A DNA stretch of 43,432 nt from Actinomycetota bacterium (GTDB lineage Bacteria; Actinomycetota; Geothermincolia; Geothermincolales; RBG-13-55-18). The notes beneath the pieces were generated by a model that worked only from the letters and a program-made list of their open reading frames with translations, did not search any database and was not told the origin of the DNA. Made by a program: the position numbers and the translations under genes. Positions 32,463 to 40,767 of this stretch are shown piece after piece. The stretch's first letter is position 1, and every line of letters begins with the position of its first letter. The stretch lies in NCBI GenBank assembly GCA_028697145.1, contig JAQVFR010000032.1, positions 1-43,432 of the forward strand. Reading direction: 5' to 3'.

Positions 32463-33215
32463 ATGCTTACGGAGAAGATGGAGGAATATCTGGAAGCCTT
32501 GTTCAAGCTGAGCTGCGACGAGGGCACGCTTACGCCCACCCGCCTCTCGGAGTACCTCGGGGTCACCCCCCCGACCGTCCTGGATATGCTGAGGCGCATG
32601 GAATCGGAGGGTTTGGTGCGCTACGCGAACGTCGGTGCCGGCAAATCCGGCAGGGGAAGAGGAGAGGGACGGGCGAGGCGTGCCATCAGCCTCACGACCA
32701 AGGGGCAGAGGGCGGCGAGAACGCTGGTCAGGCGCCACCGCCTCTCGGAGCGCTTCCTCACCGACGTGCTGGGCCTGGACTGGGAGTCGGCCCACCGCGA
32801 GGCCTGCAAGCTGGAGCACGTCCTCTCGCCAGAGGTGGAGGAGAAGCTGGCGGAGATGCTTGGCAACCCCGAGACCTGCCCGCACGGCTATCCCATCCCG
32901 GACGAGAACGGGCAGATCCGGGACGATGAAGAGATAAAGCCCCTATGCGACTTCTGCGCGGACGAGAAGGGATGCATCGACCGCGTGGAGGAGGAGGAAC
33001 CTCAGCTTCTGCAGTACCTGGCCTCACTGGGGCTGATGCCCGACGTGGACGTAGAGGTCAAGGAGGTCGCTCCCTTCGGCGGGCCACTGCTGGTCAAGAT
33101 CGGCGATACGCAGTACGCCCTGGGGCGCGAGGTGGCGTCCAAGATCTACACCAGGAAGGGGCCGGGCCAGAAAAGGCACGGGAAGCGACGCATGGGTGGC
33201 GGCCGCAAGAGATGA
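32463..33215 (+). CDS. DtxR/IdeR-family metal-dependent regulator
   Basis: A 250-residue transcriptional repressor sensing Fe2+ or Mn2+. N-terminal winged HTH (about 1-75, RLSEYLGVTPPTVLDMLRRMESEGLV) with a low-complexity Gly/Arg insertion in the wing (GKSGRGRGEGRARR). The dimerisation/metal domain (about 78-145) has RRHRLSERFL, EACKLEHVLS and CPHGYPIP, the usual ligand positions. The C-terminal FeoA/SH3-like domain (about 160-235) has LGLMPDVDVEVKEVAPFGGPLLVKI. An extra CDFCADEKGC (about 163) lies between. Coupled to feoB by a 4-nt ATGA overlap, so it probably represses ferrous-iron uptake when iron is plentiful. Confidence 0.9.
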   Translation: MLTEKMEEYLEALFKLSCDEGTLTPTRLSEYLGVTPPTVLDMLRRMESEGLVRYANVGAGKSGRGRGEGRARRAISLTTKGQRAARTLVRRHRLSERFLTDVLGLDWESAHREACKLEHVLSPEVEEKLAEMLGNPETCPHGYPIPDENGQIRDDEEIKPLCDFCADEKGCIDRVEEEEPQLLQYLASLGLMPDVDVEVKEVAPFGGPLLVKIGDTQYALGREVASKIYTRKGPGQKRHGKRRMGGGRKR

Positions 33216-35236
33216 AGCCCGAACGCCTGGAGCAGCTGGACAAGATACGGGAGAGGGCGGAGTACGTGTTCGCCCTCGCCGGCAATCCCAACGTGGGTAA
33301 ATCGACCATCTTCAACCGCATAACCGGCATGGGAGTGATGACCGCCAACTATCCCGGCATGACCGTCGAGCTGAACCTGGGCATGACCGAGCTGGACGGG
33401 CGCAAGATAGGCGTCGTGGACCTGCCCGGTACCTACGCCCTGGGAGCCGTGTCCGAGGACCAGTTGGTCGCTCGGCGCGGAGTGCTGCAGGGACGCCCGG
33501 ACGTGGTCATCGTCATTCTCGACGCCAACAACCTGGCACGCAACCTCTACCTGCTGCTGCAGTTCCTCGACCTCGGATGCCCGGTGGTGGCGGCCCTTAA
33601 CCTGGTAGACCAGGCGGATAAGGCGGGACTGCATACCGACGTGGAGATGCTCGCCGAATTCCTGGGCGTCCCCGTCGTCCCCACCGTGGGAGTGCGGGGA
33701 GACAACCTGGACGAACTCATGCACCAGGCGCTTGACCTGGCGCGGCGCCGTGAGGAATACTTCACCATGCCTTTTTCGTACGCCACGGACATAGAATCGC
33801 GGGTGCGCAAGCTGGCGCGGCGCCTCGAGGGAAAACTGGAGGAGAAGCCCTACGGCATCTCGCACCGCGCCCTGGCCATCCTGCTCCTCGAGGACGACGA
33901 GGAATTCCAACGGGCCCTGCTGGAGGAAGAAGCAGGCGAGGAACTGGCCTCCTATTCCCGCAAGATCGCGGAGGAGATAGAGAAGGAGCACGGGGAGAAA
34001 GCGGCGCTGATCATCGCCCGCGAGCGCCACGGCATCGCGGGAAGCATCGCCTCCAACGTGCAGGAGCGCCGGGAATACGACAGGCCGCGCCCGGGCGAGA
34101 GGATGTGGGAGTACACCACCTCTTTCAAGACCGGCATCCCTATCCTGCTGGTGGTCATGGGCCTGCTGTTCCTGGCCATCTTCTGGGGCGGTGGCGCCCT
34201 GGCCGAACTCTTCGCCGACTTCTGGGAGAGTGTGATCGGCGGGCCCCTGAACAGTGGCATAGAATCCGTGCTGGGGGTGAACATGTTCTCCCGTTCCCTG
34301 GGATGGGCTGTGGACGGCCTGGGCGCGGTGCTGGAGATAGCCCTGCCGTACCTCGTGGTCTTCTATCTCATCCTCGGCTTCATGGAGGACACCGGCTACC
34401 TCAACTCCGTGGCCTTTCTCACCGACCGTTTCATGCACCGCCTTGGTCTGCACGGGAGGGCGGTCATCCCCCTCATCTCCGCCGTGGGCTGCAACGTCCC
34501 CGCGGTGATGGGGACGAGGGTGCTTTCCACGCGGCGGGAGAGGGTGATCGCCTGCGCTCTCATCGTCCTGGTGCCGTGCAGCGCGCGCGTGGCGGTGATC
34601 ATGGGGGGCGTGGCGCGATTCGTGGGGTGGTGGCAGGCCCTGCTCCTTTTCGCCGTCATCTTCGCCGTGGTCATAGCGGCCGGTCTCCTCCTCAATAAGA
34701 TCATACCGGGCGAGTCCGCCGGGCTGGTGATGGAGATGTTCCCCTTCCGCACTCCGTCCGTGCTTAACGTGCTCAAGAAGACCTGGCTCAGGCTGAAGGA
34801 TTTCTTCCTCGTCGCCGCCCCCCTGATCGTGTTGGGGAGCTTCCTGCTGGGGCTGCTCTATGAAAGCGGGTGGATACTCGAGCTGACCGGGCCCCTCGAG
34901 CCCGTGGCGGAGTGGTGGCTGGGCATCCCCGCCGTAGCTTTGCTGGCCCTCATCTTCGCCTTCCTGCGCAAGGAGCTGGCGCTGGCGCTGTTGTTGGTGC
35001 TGGCCGCCCAGGCCATCCCCGGCGTCACCGCGGACTCGAGCCTGCTCGACTTCATGAGCAAGGGGCAGATCTTCACCTTCGCCCTGGTGTGCGCCATATA
35101 TATTCCCTGCGTGGCCACCCTGGCCGTGTTGTGGAGGGAGTTGGGTGGGCGCGACTCCCTCATCATCACGGGCTCGACCGTCGTCCTCGCCCTGCTCCTG
35201 GGCGGCCTTTCCCACCTCATCCTCCTCCTTTTGTGA
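33212..35236 (+). CDS. feoB: Ferrous iron transporter FeoB
   Basis: A 674-residue GTP-gated Fe2+ permease. The N-terminal G domain has GNPNVGKS (24-31), NYPGMTVE, DLPGTY, NLVDQ and a G5-like segment. A linker, then about eight to ten membrane spans with the inverted Gate/Nucleoside-type halves, including AVGCNVPAVMGTR and PCSARVAVIMG. The true start is ATG 33212 overlapping the dtxR stop; the frame opens earlier only as a shadow of dtxR. A free-standing FeoA is absent; the regulator's SH3-like domain is the only FeoA-like sequence nearby. The stop is 1 nt before element E8. Confidence 0.95.
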   Translation: MKPERLEQLDKIRERAEYVFALAGNPNVGKSTIFNRITGMGVMTANYPGMTVELNLGMTELDGRKIGVVDLPGTYALGAVSEDQLVARRGVLQGRPDVVIVILDANNLARNLYLLLQFLDLGCPVVAALNLVDQADKAGLHTDVEMLAEFLGVPVVPTVGVRGDNLDELMHQALDLARRREEYFTMPFSYATDIESRVRKLARRLEGKLEEKPYGISHRALAILLLEDDEEFQRALLEEEAGEELASYSRKIAEEIEKEHGEKAALIIARERHGIAGSIASNVQERREYDRPRPGERMWEYTTSFKTGIPILLVVMGLLFLAIFWGGGALAELFADFWESVIGGPLNSGIESVLGVNMFSRSLGWAVDGLGAVLEIALPYLVVFYLILGFMEDTGYLNSVAFLTDRFMHRLGLHGRAVIPLISAVGCNVPAVMGTRVLSTRRERVIACALIVLVPCSARVAVIMGGVARFVGWWQALLLFAVIFAVVIAAGLLLNKIIPGESAGLVMEMFPFRTPSVLNVLKKTWLRLKDFFLVAAPLIVLGSFLLGLLYESGWILELTGPLEPVAEWWLGIPAVALLALIFAFLRKELALALLLVLAAQAIPGVTADSSLLDFMSKGQIFTFALVCAIYIPCVATLAVLWRELGGRDSLIITGSTVVLALLLGGLSHLILLLL

Positions 35237-35237
35237 T

Positions 35238-35416
35238 GGGGTCAGCCCTTAACATTCATCATTTGATTGCCATTGCTAATTAAACTTTTCCTGAGAGAGT
35301 CGTCCTTACCGGAGGCGCATCACCCGGAAAGAGATCGGAGCCGGCGCGGCGTTGGGCTTCTTTTTCACTAATGGTTAGCGTTGCTAACAAAATGATGAAT
35401 GTTAAGGGCTGACCCC
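35238..35416. repeat. Second-family palindromic element, E8 (179 bp)
   Basis: Left end GGGGTCAGCCCTTAACATTC and its complement at the right end (about 27 bp of inverted repeat), with AT-rich inner arms ATTTGATTGCCATTGCTAAT / TTGTTAGCAACGCTAACC. Only the outer GGGGTCAG/CTGACCCC matches E1-E7. It starts 1 nt after the feoB stop. Confidence 0.85.
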
Positions 35417-35471
35417 AGGTCGGGGAATAGTCTACTATTATGGGTATGGCAGGCCGAGAAGGGGGACGAAG

Positions 35472-36458
35472 GTGAAAGAAGCGCTCTTCTACGAGAAGCT
35501 CGAGGACGGGAAGGTACACTGCCTGCTCTGTCCCCAGGACTGCACCATCGCCGGCGGCAAGAGGGGCTTCTGCCAGGTGCGGCGGAACGTGGACGGAGTC
35601 CTCTACTCCGAGATCTACAACCGCGTCATGGCCAAAGGGATGGACCCCATCGAGAAGAAGCCCCTCTATCATTTCCACCCCGGCGCCATGATCTATTCGC
35701 TGGGCACGCGGGGCTGCAACCAGCGCTGCGATTTCTGCCAGAACTGGCACATGCTGCAGCCCGACGCGTCCACCGGGGAGATGACGGCACAGGAGGCGGT
35801 GGACGATGCCCTTGCCAGGAAGTCGATAGGCATCGCGTACACTTACAACGAGCCGACCATATGGTACGAGTTCGTGCTGGAGTGCTCACGCTTGGCCCGC
35901 GAGTCCGGCCTGGTCAACGTCCTCGTCACCAACGGCTCGGTCAACCCCGAGCCCTTCGCTCAGCTCGCCCCCTTCATCGATGCCATGAACATCGACGTAA
36001 AATCCATGGACCCCGAGTTCTACCGCAGGATATGCAAGTCCAAGCTGGAGCCGGTCCTGGCAACCTGCCGGGCTGCAAAGGCGGTGGGCATCCATGTGGA
36101 GATAACCAACCTGGTGATACCGACCCTGAACGACTCGGACGAACTCATCTCCAAGCTGGTCGATTTCGTCGCTGGCCTTGGGCTGGAGGTGCCCCTGCAC
36201 TTCTCCGCCTATTTCCCCTCCTACAAGATGACCATAGAGCCTACGCCCCTGTCCTCCCTGCTGCGGGCCAGTGAGATCGCGCGCGAAAAACTGCATTACG
36301 TCTACCTGGGTAACGTGGCGACGAGCGATGGCTCGAACACCCAATGCCCGCAGTGCGGCAACCCGCTCATCAAGCGCCGGGGATACGGGACGACCGTCAC
36401 GGGCATCGACGGCGGCAAGTGCGGCAAGTGCGGCAGAAAGGCGGACGTGGTCCTATGA
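35472..36458 (+). CDS. amrS: AmmeMemoRadiSam radical SAM enzyme (AmrS)
   Basis: A 328-residue radical SAM protein of the AmrS/PflA-like group. The [4Fe-4S]/SAM motif is CNQRCDFC (about 83-90) in LGTRGCNQRCDFCQNW. The N-terminal CLLCPQDCTIAGGKRGFCQVR is a family mark, and a C-terminal zinc ribbon (CPQCGNP, CGKCGRK) ends the protein. The family partners with AmmeMemoRadiSam A/B proteins, absent here; the reaction is not firmly known. GTG 35472 follows AGAAGGGGG. It overlaps the next gene by ATGA, so an unusual operon with a PDZ/Lon-type protease is implied. Confidence 0.88.
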   Translation: MKEALFYEKLEDGKVHCLLCPQDCTIAGGKRGFCQVRRNVDGVLYSEIYNRVMAKGMDPIEKKPLYHFHPGAMIYSLGTRGCNQRCDFCQNWHMLQPDASTGEMTAQEAVDDALARKSIGIAYTYNEPTIWYEFVLECSRLARESGLVNVLVTNGSVNPEPFAQLAPFIDAMNIDVKSMDPEFYRRICKSKLEPVLATCRAAKAVGIHVEITNLVIPTLNDSDELISKLVDFVAGLGLEVPLHFSAYFPSYKMTIEPTPLSSLLRASEIAREKLHYVYLGNVATSDGSNTQCPQCGNPLIKRRGYGTTVTGIDGGKCGKCGRKADVVL

Positions 36459-37621
36459 GCTCGGGGCCGTTTCCGGGCAGCGCCGAGGACAAAGGGTCGC
36501 GCATATACCCGCGGGGGAGGCTGCCGCAGCGGCCCGTGCTGCATCCCGAGGGGTTCGGCAGCTCCATGGCCAAGCTGCTCATCCCCCTGCTGGCGCCGCT
36601 CATCCTCATGCTGTTCATAGTGCCTACCGGCTATCTCCTGGAAGGCCCCGGCCCCTCCTTCGACCTGCAGGAAGACCTCACGGTAACGGGCGCCAAAACC
36701 TATCCCTCGCAGGGGGAGCTGATGCTGACCGCGGTTTCCCTGCAGGAATCACGCCTCGCTTACCATCTCGTCGCTTTCTTCAGCGATAGCTTCGACTTGC
36801 TGAAAGTACGGGACTACCTCGGCGAGGAGCTGGACACGGAGGAGCAGGACGTCGTGGACATAGTGATAACCTTCCTCAGCCAGGACACCGCCGTTGTCGC
36901 CGGCCTGCGTGAACTGGGCATGCCCGTCGAGGTCAGGATGATGGGCGAGCTGGTGGTCGGGGTCGCGCCCGGTTATCCCGCCTCCGGCGCGATCGATCCC
37001 GGTGAGGTCATAGTGGGAGTGAACGGAGATCCGCTGGACAGCCCGGAGCGCCTGTCCGAAGCGATCACCTCCAGCCGCGATGGGGAAGCGGTAACGCTGC
37101 AGGTGAAATCGATAGACAAGGACCTCGCCCTCGAGCTGAACGAGAGGGCCATGGAAGAGGACGCGGAACGGCCCGATCTTTCCACCCTCCTCGAGGAGGG
37201 GGTAAGGGAGGTGGAGATCCAGCCCGTCTATGTCCCGGAGCTCGACCAGCGCCTGATCGGCGTCTCGACCAGGGATTTCTTCACCTATACCTCTGACGTG
37301 GAGGTGGAGTGGGAGCTGGAGACGGTCAAGGGGCCCTCCGCCGGCATGATGATGACCCTGTCCCTGGTCAACGCCCTTACCCCCGAGGACCTCACGGGGG
37401 GCGGGAAGATAGCCGGCACGGGAGAGATAACCATAGAGGGAGACGTGCAACCCATCGGAGGGTTGCCCTTCAAGATCAGGGCCGCGGAGAGCGAAGGGGC
37501 CCTTGCCTTCATATACCCGGTGGAAAACCAGGAAGATCTAGCGGGATTCCGTACCACCCTGGAGCTTTATGCCGTGGACGACCTGGACGACGCGCTGGAG
37601 GCGCTGCAAGCCGCGCGCTGA
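36455..37621 (+). CDS. Membrane-anchored PDZ / Lon-type (S16) protease, YlbL-like
   Basis: A 388-residue serine-lysine peptidase. A single N-terminal transmembrane helix (about 39-62) is followed by an outside domain, a PDZ domain (about 163-225, VVGVAPGYPASGAIDPGEVIVGVNGDPL) and the S16 domain with catalytic S295 (KGPSAGMMMT) and K340 (GGLPFKIRAA). This is the Actinobacteria/Firmicutes YlbL-type secreted Lon-like architecture. The start is ATG 36455 inside the amrS stop; a start at 36566 (MAKLLIPL) would remove the cytoplasmic tail. The role in substrate processing is unknown. Confidence 0.9.
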   Translation: MSSGPFPGSAEDKGSRIYPRGRLPQRPVLHPEGFGSSMAKLLIPLLAPLILMLFIVPTGYLLEGPGPSFDLQEDLTVTGAKTYPSQGELMLTAVSLQESRLAYHLVAFFSDSFDLLKVRDYLGEELDTEEQDVVDIVITFLSQDTAVVAGLRELGMPVEVRMMGELVVGVAPGYPASGAIDPGEVIVGVNGDPLDSPERLSEAITSSRDGEAVTLQVKSIDKDLALELNERAMEEDAERPDLSTLLEEGVREVEIQPVYVPELDQRLIGVSTRDFFTYTSDVEVEWELETVKGPSAGMMMTLSLVNALTPEDLTGGGKIAGTGEITIEGDVQPIGGLPFKIRAAESEGALAFIYPVENQEDLAGFRTTLELYAVDDLDDALEALQAAR

Positions 37622-37925
37622 AGCTTGCCGTGGAGGGATCAGTCCGTTCTGCCGATTATACCCGCATCATTCATACATACAAGCCTGTCCGCTTCTTTCT
37701 GGCGTGAAGCGGCCCCCGGGGGGCGATAAAGGAGCAGGAAAGAATGAAAATCGGGGGAACCAAAAGGAAAACGAGGCATCTCCAGCGAACAAATAATCGA
37801 CCGTCAGGGGCATAAATGGCGGAACAAAATCGGCGTTTTTTCCGTCAAAATGCTCGAGTAAGGGTAGATATGCAGGGAAAATAGTGATAGAATGTCATTT
37901 CTGTATATCTGAGGAAAGAGTCGAG

Positions 37926-38195
37926 GTGGTAGCCAGAATGAAGCCGACGGGAATCGAGAACACCAGCATCTCGGACATAATGGAAACCATGCGCAGCCTG
38001 GTGGGACAGGTAGTGCGTATCTCCGTGAAGGAATCAAAGCCCAAGACGCACTGGGAGGAGAAAGAGGGCATCGTCGAGGGAGTTTACCCTACCGTCTTCC
38101 TCTTCCGTTTCAAGAACCGCCGTAACGTGGACGAGAGGGTGGCTTACAGCTACGTGGACATCGCCATCGACGACGTGAAGATCCTCGAGAACTGA
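37926..38195 (+). CDS. veg: Veg family protein
   Basis: An 89-residue Veg-like protein. It carries ISDIMETMRSLVGQVVRISVKESKPKTHWEEKEGIVEGVYPTVFLFRF and the VAYSYVDI ending, matching the Veg beta-barrel domain (B. subtilis Veg affects biofilm matrix genes). Likely starts are GTG 37926 (GAGGAAAG, 7 nt upstream) or ATG 37938. The 262 nt before it (37622-37883) hold no gene I can support. A strong intrinsic terminator follows the stop. Confidence 0.9.
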   Translation: MVARMKPTGIENTSISDIMETMRSLVGQVVRISVKESKPKTHWEEKEGIVEGVYPTVFLFRFKNRRNVDERVAYSYVDIAIDDVKILEN

Positions 38196-38216
38196 CAGCA
38201 TAGAGCGTTAGGCATC

Positions 38217-38252
38217 AAAACCCCTGCTGCGGCCTCGAGCGGCGGGGGTTTT
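38217..38252 (+). terminator. Intrinsic terminator after veg
   Basis: AAAACCCCTGC (38217-38227) pairs with GCGGGGGTTTT (38242-38252), with a GC loop and trailing T's. It is 21 nt after the veg stop. Confidence 0.85.
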
Positions 38253-38283
38253 GCCGTACCGGCGCGGGCAGACGGGGCGGAAC

Positions 38284-38337
38284 GCTCCCGCACCGAGCGA
38301 TTTGCAGTCTGGGTGGAGCGGTCCCGCACCGGGCGAT
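38284..38337. repeat. Imperfect 18-bp direct repeat before the DUF72 gene
   Basis: 38284-38301 and 38320-38337 share TCCCGCACCGRGCGAT (R = A or G), period 36. It sits between the veg terminator and the DUF72 gene and could be a duplicated binding site or plain drift. Confidence 0.5.
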
Positions 38338-38395
38338 ATGAGGGACGTAAGGAAAGCCCGCATCGGGTAAGATATACGGTAGACGACAGGGAGGC

Positions 38396-39238
38396 ATGGT
38401 GATCTTCATCGGCACGGCGGGGTTCAGCTACCAGGACTGGAAGGGGGCTTTCTACCCCGAGAGACAGGACAAGAAGTCAATGCTCGAGTACTACTCCTCG
38501 CGTTTCCCGGTGGTGGAGATAAACAGCACCTGGCACGCCCTTCCCTCCCCGAACAGCACCCTCTCCATGGCCAGGAGGACCGCCCCCCATTTCCAGTTCA
38601 TCATCAAGGCCTACAAGGGGTTGACCCATGCCCGCGAGGACAACGCGGAGGAGTTCAAGCTCTTCCGGGACGTGCTGCGGCCCATGGAGGACCACGGCAA
38701 GCTGGCCTGCGTGCTGGCCCAGTTTCCCTGGGGGTTCAAGAACAACGAGCGCAACCGCGAGTACCTGCGCCTCTTCCGCGAGCGGCTGCCCTCGCAGGAC
38801 ACGGTGGTGGAGTTCCGCAACGAGGGATGGATAACCGACGAGACCCTGGACCTGCTGCGCGAGCTCTCCATGGGCTTCTGCTGCGTGGACGAGCCGCGGC
38901 TCAAAGGCCTGGTAAAGCCCCACGTCATCCTGAGCGGCGACACGGGATACGTGCGCTTCCACGGGCGCAATTACGAGACCTGGTGGGACAGCGCCCGCAA
39001 GTCCTGGGAGAGGTACGATTATCTCTACAGCGAGGAGGAACTCGCGGAGTGGGTGCCCGGCCTGCTACGCCTGGACGACGAGGCGAGCCGCACCTTCGCC
39101 ATCTTCAACAACCACTACCGCGGCAAGGCCCCGCGCAACGCCGTCATACTGGCCGGCATGCTGCCTCGGGAAAGGGTGGCCCCCCTGGGGAAAGGGGGAG
39201 GCGGGGAGCAGCTACAGGCGATATGGCGGGAGGATTGA
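38396..39238 (+). CDS. DUF72 (YecE-like) protein
   Basis: A 280-residue TIM-barrel protein of the DUF72 family. Marks: IGTAGFSYQDWKGAFYP at the start, YYSSRFPVVEINSTWH, VEFRNEGW and GYVRFHGRNYETWW; NNHYRGKAPRNA near the end. The function is unknown across bacteria. The ATG 38396 has an AGGGAGG site. The C-terminal 25 residues (APLGKGGGGEQLQAI) are low-complexity. It is convergent with the sigma factor gene; the 34 nt between them carry a C/T tract with the end-like bases CTGACCCC. Confidence 0.9.
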   Translation: MVIFIGTAGFSYQDWKGAFYPERQDKKSMLEYYSSRFPVVEINSTWHALPSPNSTLSMARRTAPHFQFIIKAYKGLTHAREDNAEEFKLFRDVLRPMEDHGKLACVLAQFPWGFKNNERNREYLRLFRERLPSQDTVVEFRNEGWITDETLDLLRELSMGFCCVDEPRLKGLVKPHVILSGDTGYVRFHGRNYETWWDSARKSWERYDYLYSEEELAEWVPGLLRLDDEASRTFAIFNNHYRGKAPRNAVILAGMLPRERVAPLGKGGGGEQLQAIWRED

Positions 39239-39272
39239 GGAGAGCCCCCCGCGCGGCTGACCCCCCCTTTTT

Positions 39273-40052
39273 TTAACGGAACTCCTCGTACTCTATCTCG
39301 CCGCGCAGCTTCTCCAGTATCTTGCGCAACAGCCGCGACACGTGCATCTGGGAGATGTCCAGGCTGCGTGCGATCTCTATCTGGGTCATGCCCCGGAAGA
39401 AGCGCATATAGATGACCTTCTGCTCGCGCTCCGAGAGCACGGACAGGAGCTTGGCCAGGGTGTCACGATCTTCGGCGAGGGAGAAGTCGTCATCCTCCCC
39501 GCCCAGGTAGTCCATGAGACAGAAGCCGTGGTCTTCCTGGCTATTGGTGTAGATGTTGTCCAGGCTGAGGTAATTGGCGGCGTAGGAACTCTCCAGTATC
39601 TCCACCACCTCCTCCAGGCTGGCCTTCAGCTCATCGGCCACCTCCCGCAGGGTGGGCGCGCGGTGCAGCTCCTGGGTGAGGCGGTCGACGGCCTGGTTGA
39701 GCTCGTGGTCGCGCATCTGCAGGCGCCGTGGGATGCGGATGGCCCATCCCTTGTCGCGGAAGTAACGTTTGAGCTCGCCCACGATTGTGGGGGTGGCGTA
39801 GGTGCTGAACTCCACTCCGCGGTCGAGGTCGTAACGGTCGATGGCCTTGATAAGACCGATGTAGCCCACCTGCAGCAGGTCCTCCAGAGGCTCGCCGCGG
39901 TTGCAGAACTTGCGCGCGAGGTACTCAACGAGGTGGATGTTGAGGGAGATGAGCTCGTCGCGGACGCACGGATCCCCGGTCTCCCTCAAGGCCTGGAAGA
40001 GCTCCTTGATACGCCGCCTTCGTTCCTGGCGCCGGTCTTCGTCTCCGCTCAC
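39273..40052 (-). CDS. sigB: Sigma-70 family factor, SigB/SigF type
   Basis: A 259-residue alternative sigma factor. Region 2 runs RDELISLNIHLVEYLARKFCNRGEPLEDLLQVGYIGLIKAIDRYD..FSTYATPTIVGELKRYFRDKGW. Region 3 is short, and region 4 (LSEREQKVIYMRFFRGMTQIEIARSLDISQMHVSRLLRKIL) has the DNA-binding helix. It lacks a region 1.1, as in SigB/F/G factors. GTG 40052 follows AAGGAG. Immediately upstream is an anti-sigma factor gene, and a divergent anti-anti-sigma factor, so it is controlled by partner switching. Which stress activates it is unknown. Confidence 0.93.
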   Translation of the reverse strand: MSGDEDRRQERRRRIKELFQALRETGDPCVRDELISLNIHLVEYLARKFCNRGEPLEDLLQVGYIGLIKAIDRYDLDRGVEFSTYATPTIVGELKRYFRDKGWAIRIPRRLQMRDHELNQAVDRLTQELHRAPTLREVADELKASLEEVVEILESSYAANYLSLDNIYTNSQEDHGFCLMDYLGGEDDDFSLAEDRDTLAKLLSVLSEREQKVIYMRFFRGMTQIEIARSLDISQMHVSRLLRKILEKLRGEIEYEEFR

Positions 40053-40091
40053 AGGTCGACTCCTTGTGGGAGGGCGCGAACGATAAGCCCG

Positions 40092-40478
40092 TTAATCAGA
40101 ATACTGCTTCCGCAGGGAGATGCGGTATGTCGTTTCGTCCCGCTTGAGATCGACCGCGTCAACCACGGATTCCATGATCATCCTACTGAAGGATTCGGGC
40201 ATCACCGAACGCGATTCACCGTTCTCAGCCAACTGCGAAGATAGGACGATTTCAAAGTACTCCTTCAAAGGCTCGATTTCAACCTGGAGGGTGGCGTCCG
40301 TGGGGGAGTGGATGACGGCGTAGTTGCTGGCCTCGTCGACGGCTATGCGCAGGTCCTCCAGCTGCGAGAGGTCGAATTCCATGCGGCTGGCCACGAGATA
40401 CACCGCGAGCCTGATGAGTTGACGCGAGAACTGCTCGGCTGGCAGACGAAGTCGTATGATATCGGTGTTGTCGCCCAC
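40092..40478 (-). CDS. rsbW: Anti-sigma factor, RsbW/SpoIIAB-like serine kinase
   Basis: A 128-residue GHKL-type ATP-binding anti-sigma factor. EDLRIAVDEASNYAVIHS (about residues 41-58) is the N-box. The C-terminal half binds ATP and phosphorylates the STAS partner in the family. GTG 40478 has GGGAGGTGA upstream, 8 nt; the longer frame to 40544 is less likely. It is 39 nt before sigB on the same strand, the standard rsbW-sigB order. It should bind sigB and be displaced by the unphosphorylated anti-anti-sigma factor encoded divergently. Confidence 0.9.
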   Translation of the reverse strand: MGDNTDIIRLRLPAEQFSRQLIRLAVYLVASRMEFDLSQLEDLRIAVDEASNYAVIHSPTDATLQVEIEPLKEYFEIVLSSQLAENGESRSVMPESFSRMIMESVVDAVDLKRDETTYRISLRKQYSD

Positions 40479-40534
40479 GCGCCTCACCTCCCGACCGTCT
40501 CGGCGACACGAAAACCCATGGTCGATAATAGAGT

Positions 40535-40559
40535 ATCCCCTCAAGTGGTATTTTTAAAC
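40535..40559 (-). promoter_or_regulatory. Putative SigB-type promoter of rsbW-sigB
   Basis: On the minus strand, GTTTAA (40559-40554) is followed after 13 nt by GGGGAT (40540-40535). This matches the SigB consensus GTTTAA-n12-14-GGGTAT except for one base in the -10. It lies about 57 nt before the rsbW start, consistent with autoregulation by its own product. Confidence 0.55.
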
Positions 40560-40767
40560 TAGCCGGAAGAGCTCGGGTAGCGGGAGGAAACTGGGCGTGC
40601 TCTAGATGGAGTGTTCCTGTGGGGTTCCGTTCCAGTGAGGGAATAATGGAATAAGTGTAGGCCGGAGAGGAATCTGGCGACTTGACAAGTCGATTGAGAA
40701 TGGCGCCGGTCATGATAAACTTGTATAAAGGACGGCTAAATCAGGATACCTCGGGGAAGGAGAGACC

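Noticed and set aside
32945-33211. Extended N-terminus of feoB
   Set aside because: The upstream frame overlaps dtxR, is an Arg/Gly-rich shadow, and the ATG at 33212 with the ATGA overlap gives the normal FeoB start.
38215-38415. Minus-strand ORF with a repeated IARCGTAPPRL-like unit
   Set aside because: It lies over the veg terminator and a direct repeat, has no ribosome site, and the protein repeat only reflects the DNA repeat.
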